A stretch of DNA of 64,000 nucleotides from Pseudomonadota bacterium (lineage in GTDB: Bacteria; Pseudomonadota; Gammaproteobacteria; Thiotrichales; Thiotrichaceae): contig PDPH01000049.1 of the NCBI GenBank assembly GCA_002747435.1, positions 1 to 64,000 of the forward strand. Direction: 5' to 3'. Positions 53,363 to 63,151 of this stretch are shown here, in pieces. The notes under the pieces are model-generated. The model was not told the DNA's origin, searched no databases, and saw only the letters and a list, made by a program, of their open reading frames with translations. The first letter of the stretch is position 1; each line of letters starts with the position of its first letter. The position numbers and the translations under genes were made by a program.

Positions 53363-55162
53363 TTAAAACTCCTTCCAATAAAATTCCAAATTAGGGAAAG
53401 GCAAGTTAATTGCCTGTATATGATAAAAAGCATTTTTCCTATGTTTATTATAATGATATTCTCTTAATGCCTTAGTCGTTACAAATAAATTATTTCTTAT
53501 GCCATCTTTATAAAAAACAGCATGACTTTTTAATACTATAGACAAATCATATAAATAATAGTCACCTTGTTTATCGGATACCGCCATCAATGACTGACTA
53601 TACAAAGCATAATCAAAAATATGCTCTTGCTTACTGCGACCCTCATCACCGTAAGTGACTGGTGTATCGCGTAGCATCATTAATAACACATAGTTATTAG
53701 TTGATTCATCGGTTGCTATGCTAAAAGCATCTTGATGTACGCCGAGTATTAATTGACTACGTGAATTTAAAAATTCTAAATCATGCGTATTCTTTAGTAT
53801 AGGCGACTCTAGTGCGTATTGCTCACCATTCACTTCAAGAAAAAATAAGTTATTACCAAAAAGCTCCGCTAGAACTTTATCTTTAGCAATGAGCTGACTA
53901 AGGCTATTCTCTTCACTGCTTAGCTCAGGTGTAATATAAGCAGGTTTACGTGCCTCAGTTTGAGTAATTTTATGAATATTATTACGAAATAATATGCGCC
54001 GACTGTAATCCTTGATTTGCTGGCGCGGCATCGGTGGGTAACGCTCAGGATCTTCACTATACATTAGCTTTTGCAGGTCGCAAGTATAGCTTTTTTTCAA
54101 GCCTGTCTCAGTACGCACAAAAGTGCAACCTGCATGACAATAGTGAATATACTCACACTGCAAGCAATCATGTGACAAGTCCATTTTATTTTCATTACGC
54201 TCAATTACCTGCCAAGCATTATTAATAATACTATCAATACTATCCTTGAAAATATTGCCATAATAGTACTGTTCAGAAGATTGTCCACGTGGGCAAGAAT
54301 AAACTGAGCCATCATACTGCAATAGAAAGAACTTATTGCCACAATTAACCGCCGAACAACAGTAATCAGGTGTAAACTCACAAAACCATTCTTGTCTAAA
54401 TCCTGCTTCTAGCGCTGTACCTACAAAAGCTTTTTTCAATTTCTGATATAATTTTATTTGCCCTTGTGAATTAAGCATTGTTAAACCAGAATGACGCTCC
54501 TTGTATTTTTGAGCATTCTGTTCAGAATCGAAGCTAAACATAATATTAAATCGAGTCATATCTAGCCCGATGTCATAATGAATATAATTAATAGCTTCAA
54601 TAAAGGCATCAACCTGATCTAAATGCGCTTGGGTGATCACACAAGACAATTTTTTACGGTGAGGATAATTAGCCAATAAGCGCAAGCTATTTTCTATACG
54701 CTCCAAGGTACTGCCATCCTTTTTATCAACACGGTATTTATCGTGTAAGTGCAAAGGCAAATCCACACTACCACTAATAGAAACTTCAAATTCCTTAAAT
54801 AAATCATAGTGTTTAGCAAAGTTCAGCAAATTGGTTTTGATATGGACAGGGTTGAGTCGAAAACCAAGCTGGCGAATAGACTCACCATATTGTTGATAGT
54901 GCTCTTTAGCAATCTGGAATAAACTACGTAAGGTTTTACTCGGCAAAGTCGTGACTTCGCCACCGTGAAAAGACAAGTTAAACGGTAAATAACCTGCATC
55001 CAGTAAGCGAGACAGCGTGAACTGTAAGGTAGAAACGGCTTGCTCATTATCCGGTCGGGCTTCGGTTAGCTCTCCTAAATAGCAATACTGACACCCCATA
55101 TTGCAAAAAATAGTAGGCACATACAATAAATGTATAGGCTTTTTAAAGGCAGTCATTTGCAT
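53363..55162 (-). CDS. radical SAM/SPASM domain protein, candidate peptide maturase with ~200-aa C-terminal extension
   Basis: CNMGCQYCY (CxxxCxxC), LSFHGGEVTTLP, SPASM cysteines CCSAVNCGNKFFLLQYDGSVYSCPRG...CLQCEYIHYCHAGC. Start at ATG 55162 with RBS GGGAGGAG. Confidence 0.9.
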   Translation of the reverse strand: MQMTAFKKPIHLLYVPTIFCNMGCQYCYLGELTEARPDNEQAVSTLQFTLSRLLDAGYLPFNLSFHGGEVTTLPSKTLRSLFQIAKEHYQQYGESIRQLGFRLNPVHIKTNLLNFAKHYDLFKEFEVSISGSVDLPLHLHDKYRVDKKDGSTLERIENSLRLLANYPHRKKLSCVITQAHLDQVDAFIEAINYIHYDIGLDMTRFNIMFSFDSEQNAQKYKERHSGLTMLNSQGQIKLYQKLKKAFVGTALEAGFRQEWFCEFTPDYCCSAVNCGNKFFLLQYDGSVYSCPRGQSSEQYYYGNIFKDSIDSIINNAWQVIERNENKMDLSHDCLQCEYIHYCHAGCTFVRTETGLKKSYTCDLQKLMYSEDPERYPPMPRQQIKDYSRRILFRNNIHKITQTEARKPAYITPELSSEENSLSQLIAKDKVLAELFGNNLFFLEVNGEQYALESPILKNTHDLEFLNSRSQLILGVHQDAFSIATDESTNNYVLLMMLRDTPVTYGDEGRSKQEHIFDYALYSQSLMAVSDKQGDYYLYDLSIVLKSHAVFYKDGIRNNLFVTTKALREYHYNKHRKNAFYHIQAINLPFPNLEFYWKEF

Positions 55163-55249
55163 GGAAACTCCTCCCACTTATTTTTATTTAGAATCGCTTT
55201 TTTATTTTAATCAATTAATTTTACAAGTTAATCTCCTATGACATCATGC

Positions 55250-56299
55250 TTAAACTATTGCCAAACGCTTCCCCTTTTTTTTGCGCTTTTTCTTATGGCC
55301 ACCGCCTATTATGGTCAGTATAGTCGCTAATAAAGACGCACCTGCCGCCGCAAGCGCCATAAAAAACTCCACGGTATGGCGCAAAACACGCATAGTGCCA
55401 ATAGCAGCGCGTCCCAATAAGTGCATGACACCACGTGTTTGTGAACCGTAAACTGCACTGACTTTTTCCAAACGACGCAAGTCGTCGGTATTTTCTACAT
55501 AGCGCATTAAATCAACTGTATCCGCCAAGGAGGTAGAACGGCGAATATTATTAACACGTTCCGTTGTCTCGCCCAAGGCACGAAATGCAGCCGGGTTATA
55601 CGCATCATTAGCAGCACGGCGCAAAGCACTCATACTGCGCTCCCCACGAGTAGCTAACAAAAACTTCTGGTAATCAAATACATCCTCACTTTGCCTGAGC
55701 AAGATACGCTGAAAAGCAGGTGTGACCTTGTTTGCTCTGACAGCCGTTTTCAAGGCAGATGAACCCGCCTTAGCCGGTGCTAAAGTACCTGAGCTAATAA
55801 TGGTGGCTGCGGTTAGCCCAACGCCAACACCCGCTAAGCCTACAATGAGCGCATTCACTTCCTGTCCGGCTTCATGCAAATCATATTGCTCTTTCAAATC
55901 ACGTACGTCACCGACAACGGTAAAATCCGCCGTCACCGCCCCCAAAACACCAGCAGTATCTTCACCCTGCCCGTCAATAAAACCATTGGTAAAACGGCTT
56001 ACATTGCGTACTGTCGTATTCCAAGTCGATTCCAGTGCTTCGATGCGGGGTAAATAAACAGCAGTGTCCACCGCATAAGCAAAACGCCCTGCTAGCGCCA
56101 TATACATACGCGCTTCTTCTGGATTATCGTTTTGGATCGCTTGCTCAATGCGTTGCTCAAAATCCTGTGTTGTTACATTAGTTTTCATTAATGCCGCAAT
56201 ATCCTGTGCCTGCTCATCAAACTTCCAGTAATCCATAATGGCCACCAAACTGAAAACCAGTGAAGTCAATGCAATGATAAATACGATAAAGCGAAACAT
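55250..56299 (-). CDS. membrane protein of unknown function
   Basis: N-terminal TM, central and C-terminal hydrophobic segments, basic tail GGGHKKKRKKKGKRLAIV. Confidence 0.6.
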   Translation of the reverse strand: MFRFIVFIIALTSLVFSLVAIMDYWKFDEQAQDIAALMKTNVTTQDFEQRIEQAIQNDNPEEARMYMALAGRFAYAVDTAVYLPRIEALESTWNTTVRNVSRFTNGFIDGQGEDTAGVLGAVTADFTVVGDVRDLKEQYDLHEAGQEVNALIVGLAGVGVGLTAATIISSGTLAPAKAGSSALKTAVRANKVTPAFQRILLRQSEDVFDYQKFLLATRGERSMSALRRAANDAYNPAAFRALGETTERVNNIRRSTSLADTVDLMRYVENTDDLRRLEKVSAVYGSQTRGVMHLLGRAAIGTMRVLRHTVEFFMALAAAGASLLATILTIIGGGHKKKRKKKGKRLAIV

Positions 56300-56314
56300 G
56301 TTGAACTGCCTTGG

Positions 56315-57385
56315 CTAATGCCTCATGCCCAATGGGTCTTCTGGATCAATACCCTGCATGAAGGGTAAGTAACGTTCACTATGAGTGAGTTGGTACACTT
56401 TGCCTATCCAGTTATTGATAACACTCTTGGCGGTATCACGCCAAGTATTTGGCAATAAAGGACGCAACAAGGCTTCTGGAAACTTTGGCAAATCACTGCC
56501 CTGCTGACGACTTTGTTCCAATTGTAGACGATACTCATTAAGAATAGCCTTTACCTGTGGACGCAAATAGTTTTCTGGAAAAGGCGGATAATCAAGCCGA
56601 CGACCGGCAAACCAAGCATCGACCTCACGCTTGAATTCCTTCAGTAAACTAACACCATCATATTCAGGGTGTCCCTGAAAAAAAATAAAGCGAAATAAAT
56701 CTGGACTGACCGCCAAATGCACACCAGCTTCCGCACTTTCTGCCAGAACTTGTAAGTCATGTGCACTTAGTTGTTCCCGATCAATTTGATTAAAACGGGA
56801 ATGTGGCACATCAAAGTGCGTATTAAGATTATAGACCAAAGGATGTTGTGGCAGGGTTAAAGCATGCGTGTAAACCCCCCAACGCTTAAAACCCAAAGGT
56901 CTGCGGCGGATACCGTATAAATGCTGCATAATGGCGTGGCTCGCCAAACAAGAGCACAAGGTAGAAGTGACATTCTCCTTTGCCCAACTTACCACTTCCA
57001 TTAAGCCTTTCCAAAAAGGCTCATCCTCCAAATGCGGATGAACCGGCGCAGCACCCGTAATAATCAGGGCATCCAAACCTTGCTCACGTATATCCGCAAA
57101 GTGCTCGTAATACTGGCTAATATGCGCTTGAGCTGCTGCTTTGCGTGGTAAACCATCCAAGGTAAATACGTGCATATGAAATTGAGCAATCAGGTTAGAC
57201 ATACCGACCAAACGGAAAAACTGCCGCTCTGTGGCCAGCAACGCACCATCCGGCATCATATTCAGCAAACCAATATGCAGCTCGCGTATATCTTGATGGG
57301 AAGCGTAGTCCGCCGCCAATATATCCTGCCCTTCAGCCAATAAATGCTGAAAGGTCGGCAAACCGGAATGATCAACCAATGGCAT
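56315..57385 (-). CDS. metA: homoserine O-succinyltransferase (MetA family)
   Basis: IGLLNMMPDGALLATERQFFRLVG, STLCSCLASHAIMQHLYGI, FIFFQGHPEYDGVSLLKEF. Confidence 0.88.
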   Translation of the reverse strand: MPLVDHSGLPTFQHLLAEGQDILAADYASHQDIRELHIGLLNMMPDGALLATERQFFRLVGMSNLIAQFHMHVFTLDGLPRKAAAQAHISQYYEHFADIREQGLDALIITGAAPVHPHLEDEPFWKGLMEVVSWAKENVTSTLCSCLASHAIMQHLYGIRRRPLGFKRWGVYTHALTLPQHPLVYNLNTHFDVPHSRFNQIDREQLSAHDLQVLAESAEAGVHLAVSPDLFRFIFFQGHPEYDGVSLLKEFKREVDAWFAGRRLDYPPFPENYLRPQVKAILNEYRLQLEQSRQQGSDLPKFPEALLRPLLPNTWRDTAKSVINNWIGKVYQLTHSERYLPFMQGIDPEDPLGMRH

Positions 57386-57387
57386 GT

Positions 57388-58242
57388 CTATTCACCTGCC
57401 TGCCGCTTTAAAGCGGCTGCTACCAAGCTATTGAAATCCTCTTCGCTGCGAACTTTAGCAACTTCCTCAGAAGTGACCGTATAGCCGTAGTCACGTACAA
57501 TGGCTTCGTAACGTGGAATACGCGAATGGAACAAGCGTGGAAATATCCAGCGCGTAAATTCATCTGGCTCAATTTGTGCGGCATATTGCAAGCCGCTTTC
57601 CTGCAAATAAATCGCCAATTGCTCCTGTAAGAAGGCTGTGCGGTAATACAAAGGCTTGGGATCACTTTTAGCACGTTCAATCAGTTTCTGCTCTTCCGCT
57701 GCCGTAGTCACCTTGATATACAGAATCAAACTGTGCTCAGCCAATAGATCCATCACACCAGGCTCATCCAACTCACACAAACTACCCCCCACATCGTTCA
57801 CAAAATGTGAATAACCATAAATATGGTATGCTTTCTTAATAAAATCAGGCACATCATACATTGCGCTGATTTCAGCTTGGCGATACATTTCTTGGCGGTG
57901 AATAAACTCATGCAATGGCACGCCACCGTATTCGGGATTACCCAGCTTGCCGACGAAGGACAATACCGGCCCTAGATCATCGACATGAATATTATTCGTA
58001 ATATAAATCCAGTCTTTGCGGAGCAAATCTTTCAAGAAAGGCACTTTCATAGCCTGTTCCTTGATCAAATCAAGAATAGGCTCATCCAGATAACGCTTAC
58101 CTATACGGTAATCGCCTGAGTAATGAAACCAATCATGCTGGCGTAAAGTGGCGGACAAATGGGTTTTGCCCACGCCAGACATGCCTAACAAGGTAACACT
58201 CTTATTTCTCCAAGCTAGGTACTCTTCAGCCGACAAACGCAC
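57388..58242 (-). CDS. P-loop ATPase/kinase-like protein, linked to metA
   Basis: VTLLGMSGVGKTHLSATLRQHDWFHYSGDYRIG Walker A; stop abuts metA start. Confidence 0.65.
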   Translation of the reverse strand: MRLSAEEYLAWRNKSVTLLGMSGVGKTHLSATLRQHDWFHYSGDYRIGKRYLDEPILDLIKEQAMKVPFLKDLLRKDWIYITNNIHVDDLGPVLSFVGKLGNPEYGGVPLHEFIHRQEMYRQAEISAMYDVPDFIKKAYHIYGYSHFVNDVGGSLCELDEPGVMDLLAEHSLILYIKVTTAAEEQKLIERAKSDPKPLYYRTAFLQEQLAIYLQESGLQYAAQIEPDEFTRWIFPRLFHSRIPRYEAIVRDYGYTVTSEEVAKVRSEEDFNSLVAAALKRQAGE

Positions 58243-58292
58243 GTATCACCCCCATAACAGTCATTATTGCAAAGTTCCAAGCATAACATGCA

Positions 58293-58316
58293 AAAGGCAT
58301 CCCGAAAGATGCCTTT
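58293..58316 (-). terminator. intrinsic terminator downstream of sucA
   Basis: AAAGGCATC-(6 nt)-GATGCCTTT perfect 9-bp stem, T-run on the minus strand. Confidence 0.75.
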
Positions 58317-58361
58317 GCTATAGAAACACGATAAAAGAAAAACTTAGCTTACTATTTCACC

Positions 58362-61199
58362 TTAACCCAGTCCCAAGGCTTCTTGTACTAATGCACGTTG
58401 CTGCATTTGATGGACATACAAAGAGCCAACAGCGGGCGCTGCGGCTGCGGGACGACTCACACCAACAATCTCGCAACGCTTGTAAGCCTCAAAGCGATGG
58501 CGAATACTAGACCAAGCACCTTGATTAACTGGCTCTTCCTGACACCAAATGAGCTGTTCCAAATTAGCATAAGCATCAGCGACTGCATTTAACTCAGGCG
58601 CTGGAAAAGGATACAATTGCTCCAGGCGCACAATCGCTACGTTTTCTAGGGCGTGATTACGCTTTTCTTCTAACAGATCGTAGTAAACCTTGCCACTACA
58701 CATAACCAGACGCTTGACTTTGTCTTTAGCCTGCTGATCTTTAATATCAACATCATCAATGACCACGTCAAACTGGCCTTCTGTAAAGGCTTCCAATGGG
58801 CTAACTGCCAATGGATGGCGCAATAGGCTTTTAGGTGTAAAGACAATCAGTGGCTTGCGGTATTTACGCAGCATTTGCCGCCGAATCAGATGGAAAATTT
58901 GCGCCGGTGTTGTTGGAATACAGATTTGCATATTCTCTTGCGCAGCCAACTGGGTAAAGCGTTCCAAACGAGCCGAAGAGTGTTCTGGACCTTGCCCCTC
59001 AAAGCCATGTGGCAAAAACATCACCAAACCACATAGACGCTGCCATTTTTGTTCACCTGAACTAATAAACTGGTCAATAACCACCTGAGCGCCATTCACG
59101 AAGTCGCCAAATTGTGCTTCCCAAATAACCAAGGATTCAGGCTCGGCTGTGGAATAACCGTATTCAAACGCTAACACGGCCTCTTCAGACAATAGCGAAT
59201 CAATTACCATAAAGTCAGCCTGATTCTCAGATACGTGATCCAGCGGTATCCACTGCTGGCCACGAACCTTCTGATCATGCAAGACTGAATGGCGATGAGA
59301 GAATGTACCACGACCACAATCCTGCCCGGAAAGGCGTACAGGAATGCCTTGCTCTAATAAGGTGGCATAAGCAAGTGTTTCGCCAAAGCCCCAATCCGCA
59401 GGTTTCTCACCTCGTCCCATTGCGGCACGATCTTCATACACTTTTTTGACGCGGCGATGTATATTGAAATCAGCAGGAATCTTTTCTAACCAAGCTTCCG
59501 CAATCGCCTGAATACCCGTACTCGCATAAGTCGTATCGGCTGGATCACGCCATCTACCATCCAAAAAGGCTTTCCAATGAGTTTGCAATTCAGGTGGTAA
59601 ACCTTCAGCATCCGCCATCTCACGCACATAATTACGTGCTGACTCACCTTCATCCATCAAGCTACGGTATTGTGCGACCATCGCATCCACGTCTTGCTGG
59701 ATCACAACACCTTCATGCACCAACTTTTCCGCATATTGGGTACGTGTTGTAGGCAAACGACGGATAATGTCATACATCACTGGCTGGGTCATGGAAGGTT
59801 CATCAGCTTCGTTATGCCCCAAACGGCGATAACAAACCAGATCAATGACCACATCTTTATTGAAGCGTTTCCGATATTCCAAGGCCACCTTGGCGACATA
59901 AATAACCGCTTCTGGATCGTCACCATTCACATGGAAAATAGGTACATTAATAATCTTGGCAACATCGGTGGGGTAATGTGTAGAACGACTGTCAGCCTGA
60001 GTACTGGTCGTAAAACCAATTTGGTTATTAATGACAATGTGTATAGTGCCACGGGTACGATAACCACGTGTTTGCCCCATATTGAAAGTTTCCATGACAA
60101 CGCCCTGACCTGCAAAGGCTGCATCACCATGAATAACAATCGGCATAACCTGATTGCCTGTACGGTCACCACAACGATCCTGACGCGCACGCACTGAGCC
60201 TTCTACCACCGGACTCACAATTTCCAAGTGAGAAGGATTAAAGGCCAAGGCCAAATGTACAGAACCACAGGATGTCATCACATCGCTGGAATAACCTTTG
60301 TGATACTTAACATCACCCGTGTAATTCTCATTAATACCCTTGCCTTCAAACTCGGCAAACAGCTCCCCGGAAGGTTTGTACATCACATTGATCAGTACAT
60401 TCAAACGACCACGATGAGCCATCCCTAATACCGCTTCCTGCAAACCATTCGCACCACCGTTTTGAATGATGGTATGCAATAAAGGAATTAAACTTTCTCC
60501 ACCTTCCAGACCAAAACGTTTCTGCCCTACGAAACGGCGATGCAAGTATTGCTCAAAGCCTTCTGCTGCGGTCAATCGCTTTAATAGCAATTTACGCTGT
60601 TCGAGTGTCAAAAAATCCCGCGCCATATCAGGCTCAATACGTTCCTGTATCCAGCGCTTTTCCTCATTTGACATAATGTGCATATACTCGAAGCCAATGC
60701 TGCGAGTATAGGTCTGTTTCAAAGTTTCGAGAATGTTACCTAATGTGGGATTAGCTTTGATATTAAAAGAGCCCGGATCAAACGCAATGGAAAGATCCGT
60801 ATCTTGTAAACCATGATGCTCCAGCGTTAACTCAGGCACATCCAATTTATCATTATAATTACCCAGCGGATTGGTATCAGCGGCAAGATGCCCCAGATAG
60901 CGATAAGAATTAATCAGCCGCGACACCCGTACCTGATAACTACGCCGTTCCAATACGCTTTGTGGAACGTACTCATCGTTAGCCGACATCGCTTTGTGGG
61001 AACGAATCATATTCCCATTGGCTTTGCCAAAAGCGCCTTGTGCTTCCAGCGAATCAAAATCCTTGAAATAGTCACGCCATTCCTGACTGAGTGACTCCGG
61101 CGCTTCTTGGTATTGTTGATACAGTTGTTCAAGGAAAAGCGCGTTTTCCCCGTCCAAAAAAGAATGATTATTTAAGGCTGACGCGCCTTCTGTGCTCAT
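58362..61199 (-). CDS. sucA: 2-oxoglutarate dehydrogenase E1 component
   Basis: FLDGENALFLEQLYQQY, MAHRGRLNVLINV, YHKGYSSDV, AFNPSHLEIVSPVVEG, HGDAAFAGQGVV, CRRLGHNEADEPSMTQPVMY. Confidence 0.96.
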   Translation of the reverse strand: MSTEGASALNNHSFLDGENALFLEQLYQQYQEAPESLSQEWRDYFKDFDSLEAQGAFGKANGNMIRSHKAMSANDEYVPQSVLERRSYQVRVSRLINSYRYLGHLAADTNPLGNYNDKLDVPELTLEHHGLQDTDLSIAFDPGSFNIKANPTLGNILETLKQTYTRSIGFEYMHIMSNEEKRWIQERIEPDMARDFLTLEQRKLLLKRLTAAEGFEQYLHRRFVGQKRFGLEGGESLIPLLHTIIQNGGANGLQEAVLGMAHRGRLNVLINVMYKPSGELFAEFEGKGINENYTGDVKYHKGYSSDVMTSCGSVHLALAFNPSHLEIVSPVVEGSVRARQDRCGDRTGNQVMPIVIHGDAAFAGQGVVMETFNMGQTRGYRTRGTIHIVINNQIGFTTSTQADSRSTHYPTDVAKIINVPIFHVNGDDPEAVIYVAKVALEYRKRFNKDVVIDLVCYRRLGHNEADEPSMTQPVMYDIIRRLPTTRTQYAEKLVHEGVVIQQDVDAMVAQYRSLMDEGESARNYVREMADAEGLPPELQTHWKAFLDGRWRDPADTTYASTGIQAIAEAWLEKIPADFNIHRRVKKVYEDRAAMGRGEKPADWGFGETLAYATLLEQGIPVRLSGQDCGRGTFSHRHSVLHDQKVRGQQWIPLDHVSENQADFMVIDSLLSEEAVLAFEYGYSTAEPESLVIWEAQFGDFVNGAQVVIDQFISSGEQKWQRLCGLVMFLPHGFEGQGPEHSSARLERFTQLAAQENMQICIPTTPAQIFHLIRRQMLRKYRKPLIVFTPKSLLRHPLAVSPLEAFTEGQFDVVIDDVDIKDQQAKDKVKRLVMCSGKVYYDLLEEKRNHALENVAIVRLEQLYPFPAPELNAVADAYANLEQLIWCQEEPVNQGAWSSIRHRFEAYKRCEIVGVSRPAAAAPAVGSLYVHQMQQRALVQEALGLG

Positions 61200-61345
61200 T
61201 AGTCCGTACTCCTTCATTTAGGGGATAGCTATCTGCTCCTTCCAACTGTGGTGTCTTACCGAGCGTCATTATTTTAGGGGCGCAAGTATATCCCAACAGG
61301 CGTCAAATTCCATCCTAAAGTGTTTATTTTCAGATATTCAAAATA

Positions 61346-62128
61346 TTATGCAAGCAAATAAATCAAACTTGCCATTCGTCCCGTTTGCCCATCACGTCGA
61401 TAAGAGAAAAAATAGTCACTTTGCTGAAAGGTGCAATAATTTCCACCACTCATCGAAGTTGGTTTCAGCCCTGCGAGCTGCAAGCGTTGTCTTGCCAGCG
61501 TATAAATATCTGCCAACCACTTGCCTGTCTGTTGGTTCGCTTTAAACGCCTTGGCAGCGCGTGCGTCTTTTGCTATAAAAGCTTCGCGCACTTCTTCGCC
61601 AACCTCAAAAGCATCAGGGCCAATCGCTGCCCCCAACCAGACCAATAAATCAGCGGGATCACAGTCCAAGCGTTGAACGGTCGCTTCTAGGACACCATCA
61701 CACAAGCCTCGCCAACCCGCATGGGCAGCAGCAACGCGCGTTCCAGCACGATCACAGAATAAAACCGGCAAACAATCAGCCGTCATCACCACGCAGACAG
61801 TCCCCGGGTGAAACGCTACAGAAGCATCTGCCTGAGGTGGTACACAGCTTTGCCCTGACAAGGGCGCAACAACCGTGCCATGTACCTGCTGCAACCACAA
61901 GGGTTCGCTTGGTAAACGCAGGTGATCTGTGACAATCTGACGATTCTGAGCTACAGCATGCGGCTCATCATTCACATGATCCCCTAAATTCAAACTGGCA
62001 AATGGCATCTGACTCAACCCTCCCAAGCGGGTTGTCATCACGGCTCGTACCGAAGCAGGTGCAAACCAATTAGGTAAAATCCAGCCTTTTTCTGTTAGCG
62101 CACTGATCCAAGCTGTATCCATGCTCAT
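61346..62128 (-). CDS. pgeF: purine nucleoside phosphorylase/laccase-domain protein (YfiH/PgeF)
   Basis: VMTTRLGGLSQMPFASLNLGDHV, VMTADCLPVLFCD, AAHAGWRGLCDGVLEATV. Confidence 0.92.
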   Translation of the reverse strand: MSMDTAWISALTEKGWILPNWFAPASVRAVMTTRLGGLSQMPFASLNLGDHVNDEPHAVAQNRQIVTDHLRLPSEPLWLQQVHGTVVAPLSGQSCVPPQADASVAFHPGTVCVVMTADCLPVLFCDRAGTRVAAAHAGWRGLCDGVLEATVQRLDCDPADLLVWLGAAIGPDAFEVGEEVREAFIAKDARAAKAFKANQQTGKWLADIYTLARQRLQLAGLKPTSMSGGNYCTFQQSDYFFSYRRDGQTGRMASLIYLLA

Positions 62129-63090
62129 GCTTCATCTTCCTGACTTAACTGCGTCAATAAAACGCTCATATCTTCAGGCAAATCAGTCTCCCATTTCATC
62201 CATTCACCCGCCTTAGGATGTTCCAAAGATAAACGGGTCGCATGTAATGCCTGACGTGGAAAATTCAACAAGGCTCTGCGCAATGCTTCACTGATACCCG
62301 CAGGGACACGGGGACGACCACCGTAAACACTGTCACCCACAATCGGCATCTGATTGGCACTCAGATGTACACGAATTTGATGGGTGCGTCCGGTTTCCAA
62401 GGCCACACGTAGCAAAGTATGATGACGGAAACGTTTTTCAATACGGTAATGTGTGATGGCTTGTTTGCCTGACTCGGTGACTGCCATACGCTTACGATCA
62501 ACGGGATGGCGACCCATATTAGCTGCTATCGTCCCGCCAGCAATAACAGGTCTATGCACCAAGGCTAAATATTCACGACTTATGTCTCGCGCCTGTAACT
62601 GCTCGACCAGACGGTGATGTGCCTCTAAGGTGCGTGCTACTACCATTAAGCCGGTCGTATCCTTATCTAGACGGTGTACAATACCAGCACGTGGCAAAGT
62701 TTCTAAAGAGGCATCATAATTTAACAAGCCATTGAGCAGTGTACCTGACCAGTTTCCTGCTGCTGGATGCACCACCAGACCGGCTGGTTTATTGATTACT
62801 AACAAATGCTCATCTTCATAAACTATATCCAGGCTTATGGCTTCAGCCGTAAAAGGAGTTTGCACATTAAGGGTGGCATGCACAATAATCTCCTCACCGC
62901 CAATTAAGCGTTCCTTGGGTTTAAGTATTTTACCATCAATGCGCACTTGGCCTGCCTTGATCCATTTCTGGATCTGGCTTCTAGAGTATTGCGGGCATAA
63001 ACTCGCAAGGACTTGATCCAGTCGCTGCTGGCTCAGCTCTGGCGGAACTATCCCCACAATGGGGCTGATTATTTGCTGATCTTGAGGCAT
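62125..63090 (-). CDS. rluD: 23S rRNA pseudouridine synthase RluD
   Basis: S4 domain, PAAGNWSGTLLNGLL, GIVHRLDKDTTGLMVVA, ETGRTHQIRVHL. Confidence 0.94.
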   Translation of the reverse strand: MPQDQQIISPIVGIVPPELSQQRLDQVLASLCPQYSRSQIQKWIKAGQVRIDGKILKPKERLIGGEEIIVHATLNVQTPFTAEAISLDIVYEDEHLLVINKPAGLVVHPAAGNWSGTLLNGLLNYDASLETLPRAGIVHRLDKDTTGLMVVARTLEAHHRLVEQLQARDISREYLALVHRPVIAGGTIAANMGRHPVDRKRMAVTESGKQAITHYRIEKRFRHHTLLRVALETGRTHQIRVHLSANQMPIVGDSVYGGRPRVPAGISEALRRALLNFPRQALHATRLSLEHPKAGEWMKWETDLPEDMSVLLTQLSQEDEA

Positions 63091-63151
63091 GCTAAAACCA
63101 ATAAATACGCTATACTCGCAAACTTATTTCATCATACGTGTTATTAAGCAA

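Noticed and set aside
59670-60197. 175-aa plus-strand ORF opposite sucA
   Set aside because: Antisense to conserved SucA catalytic core.
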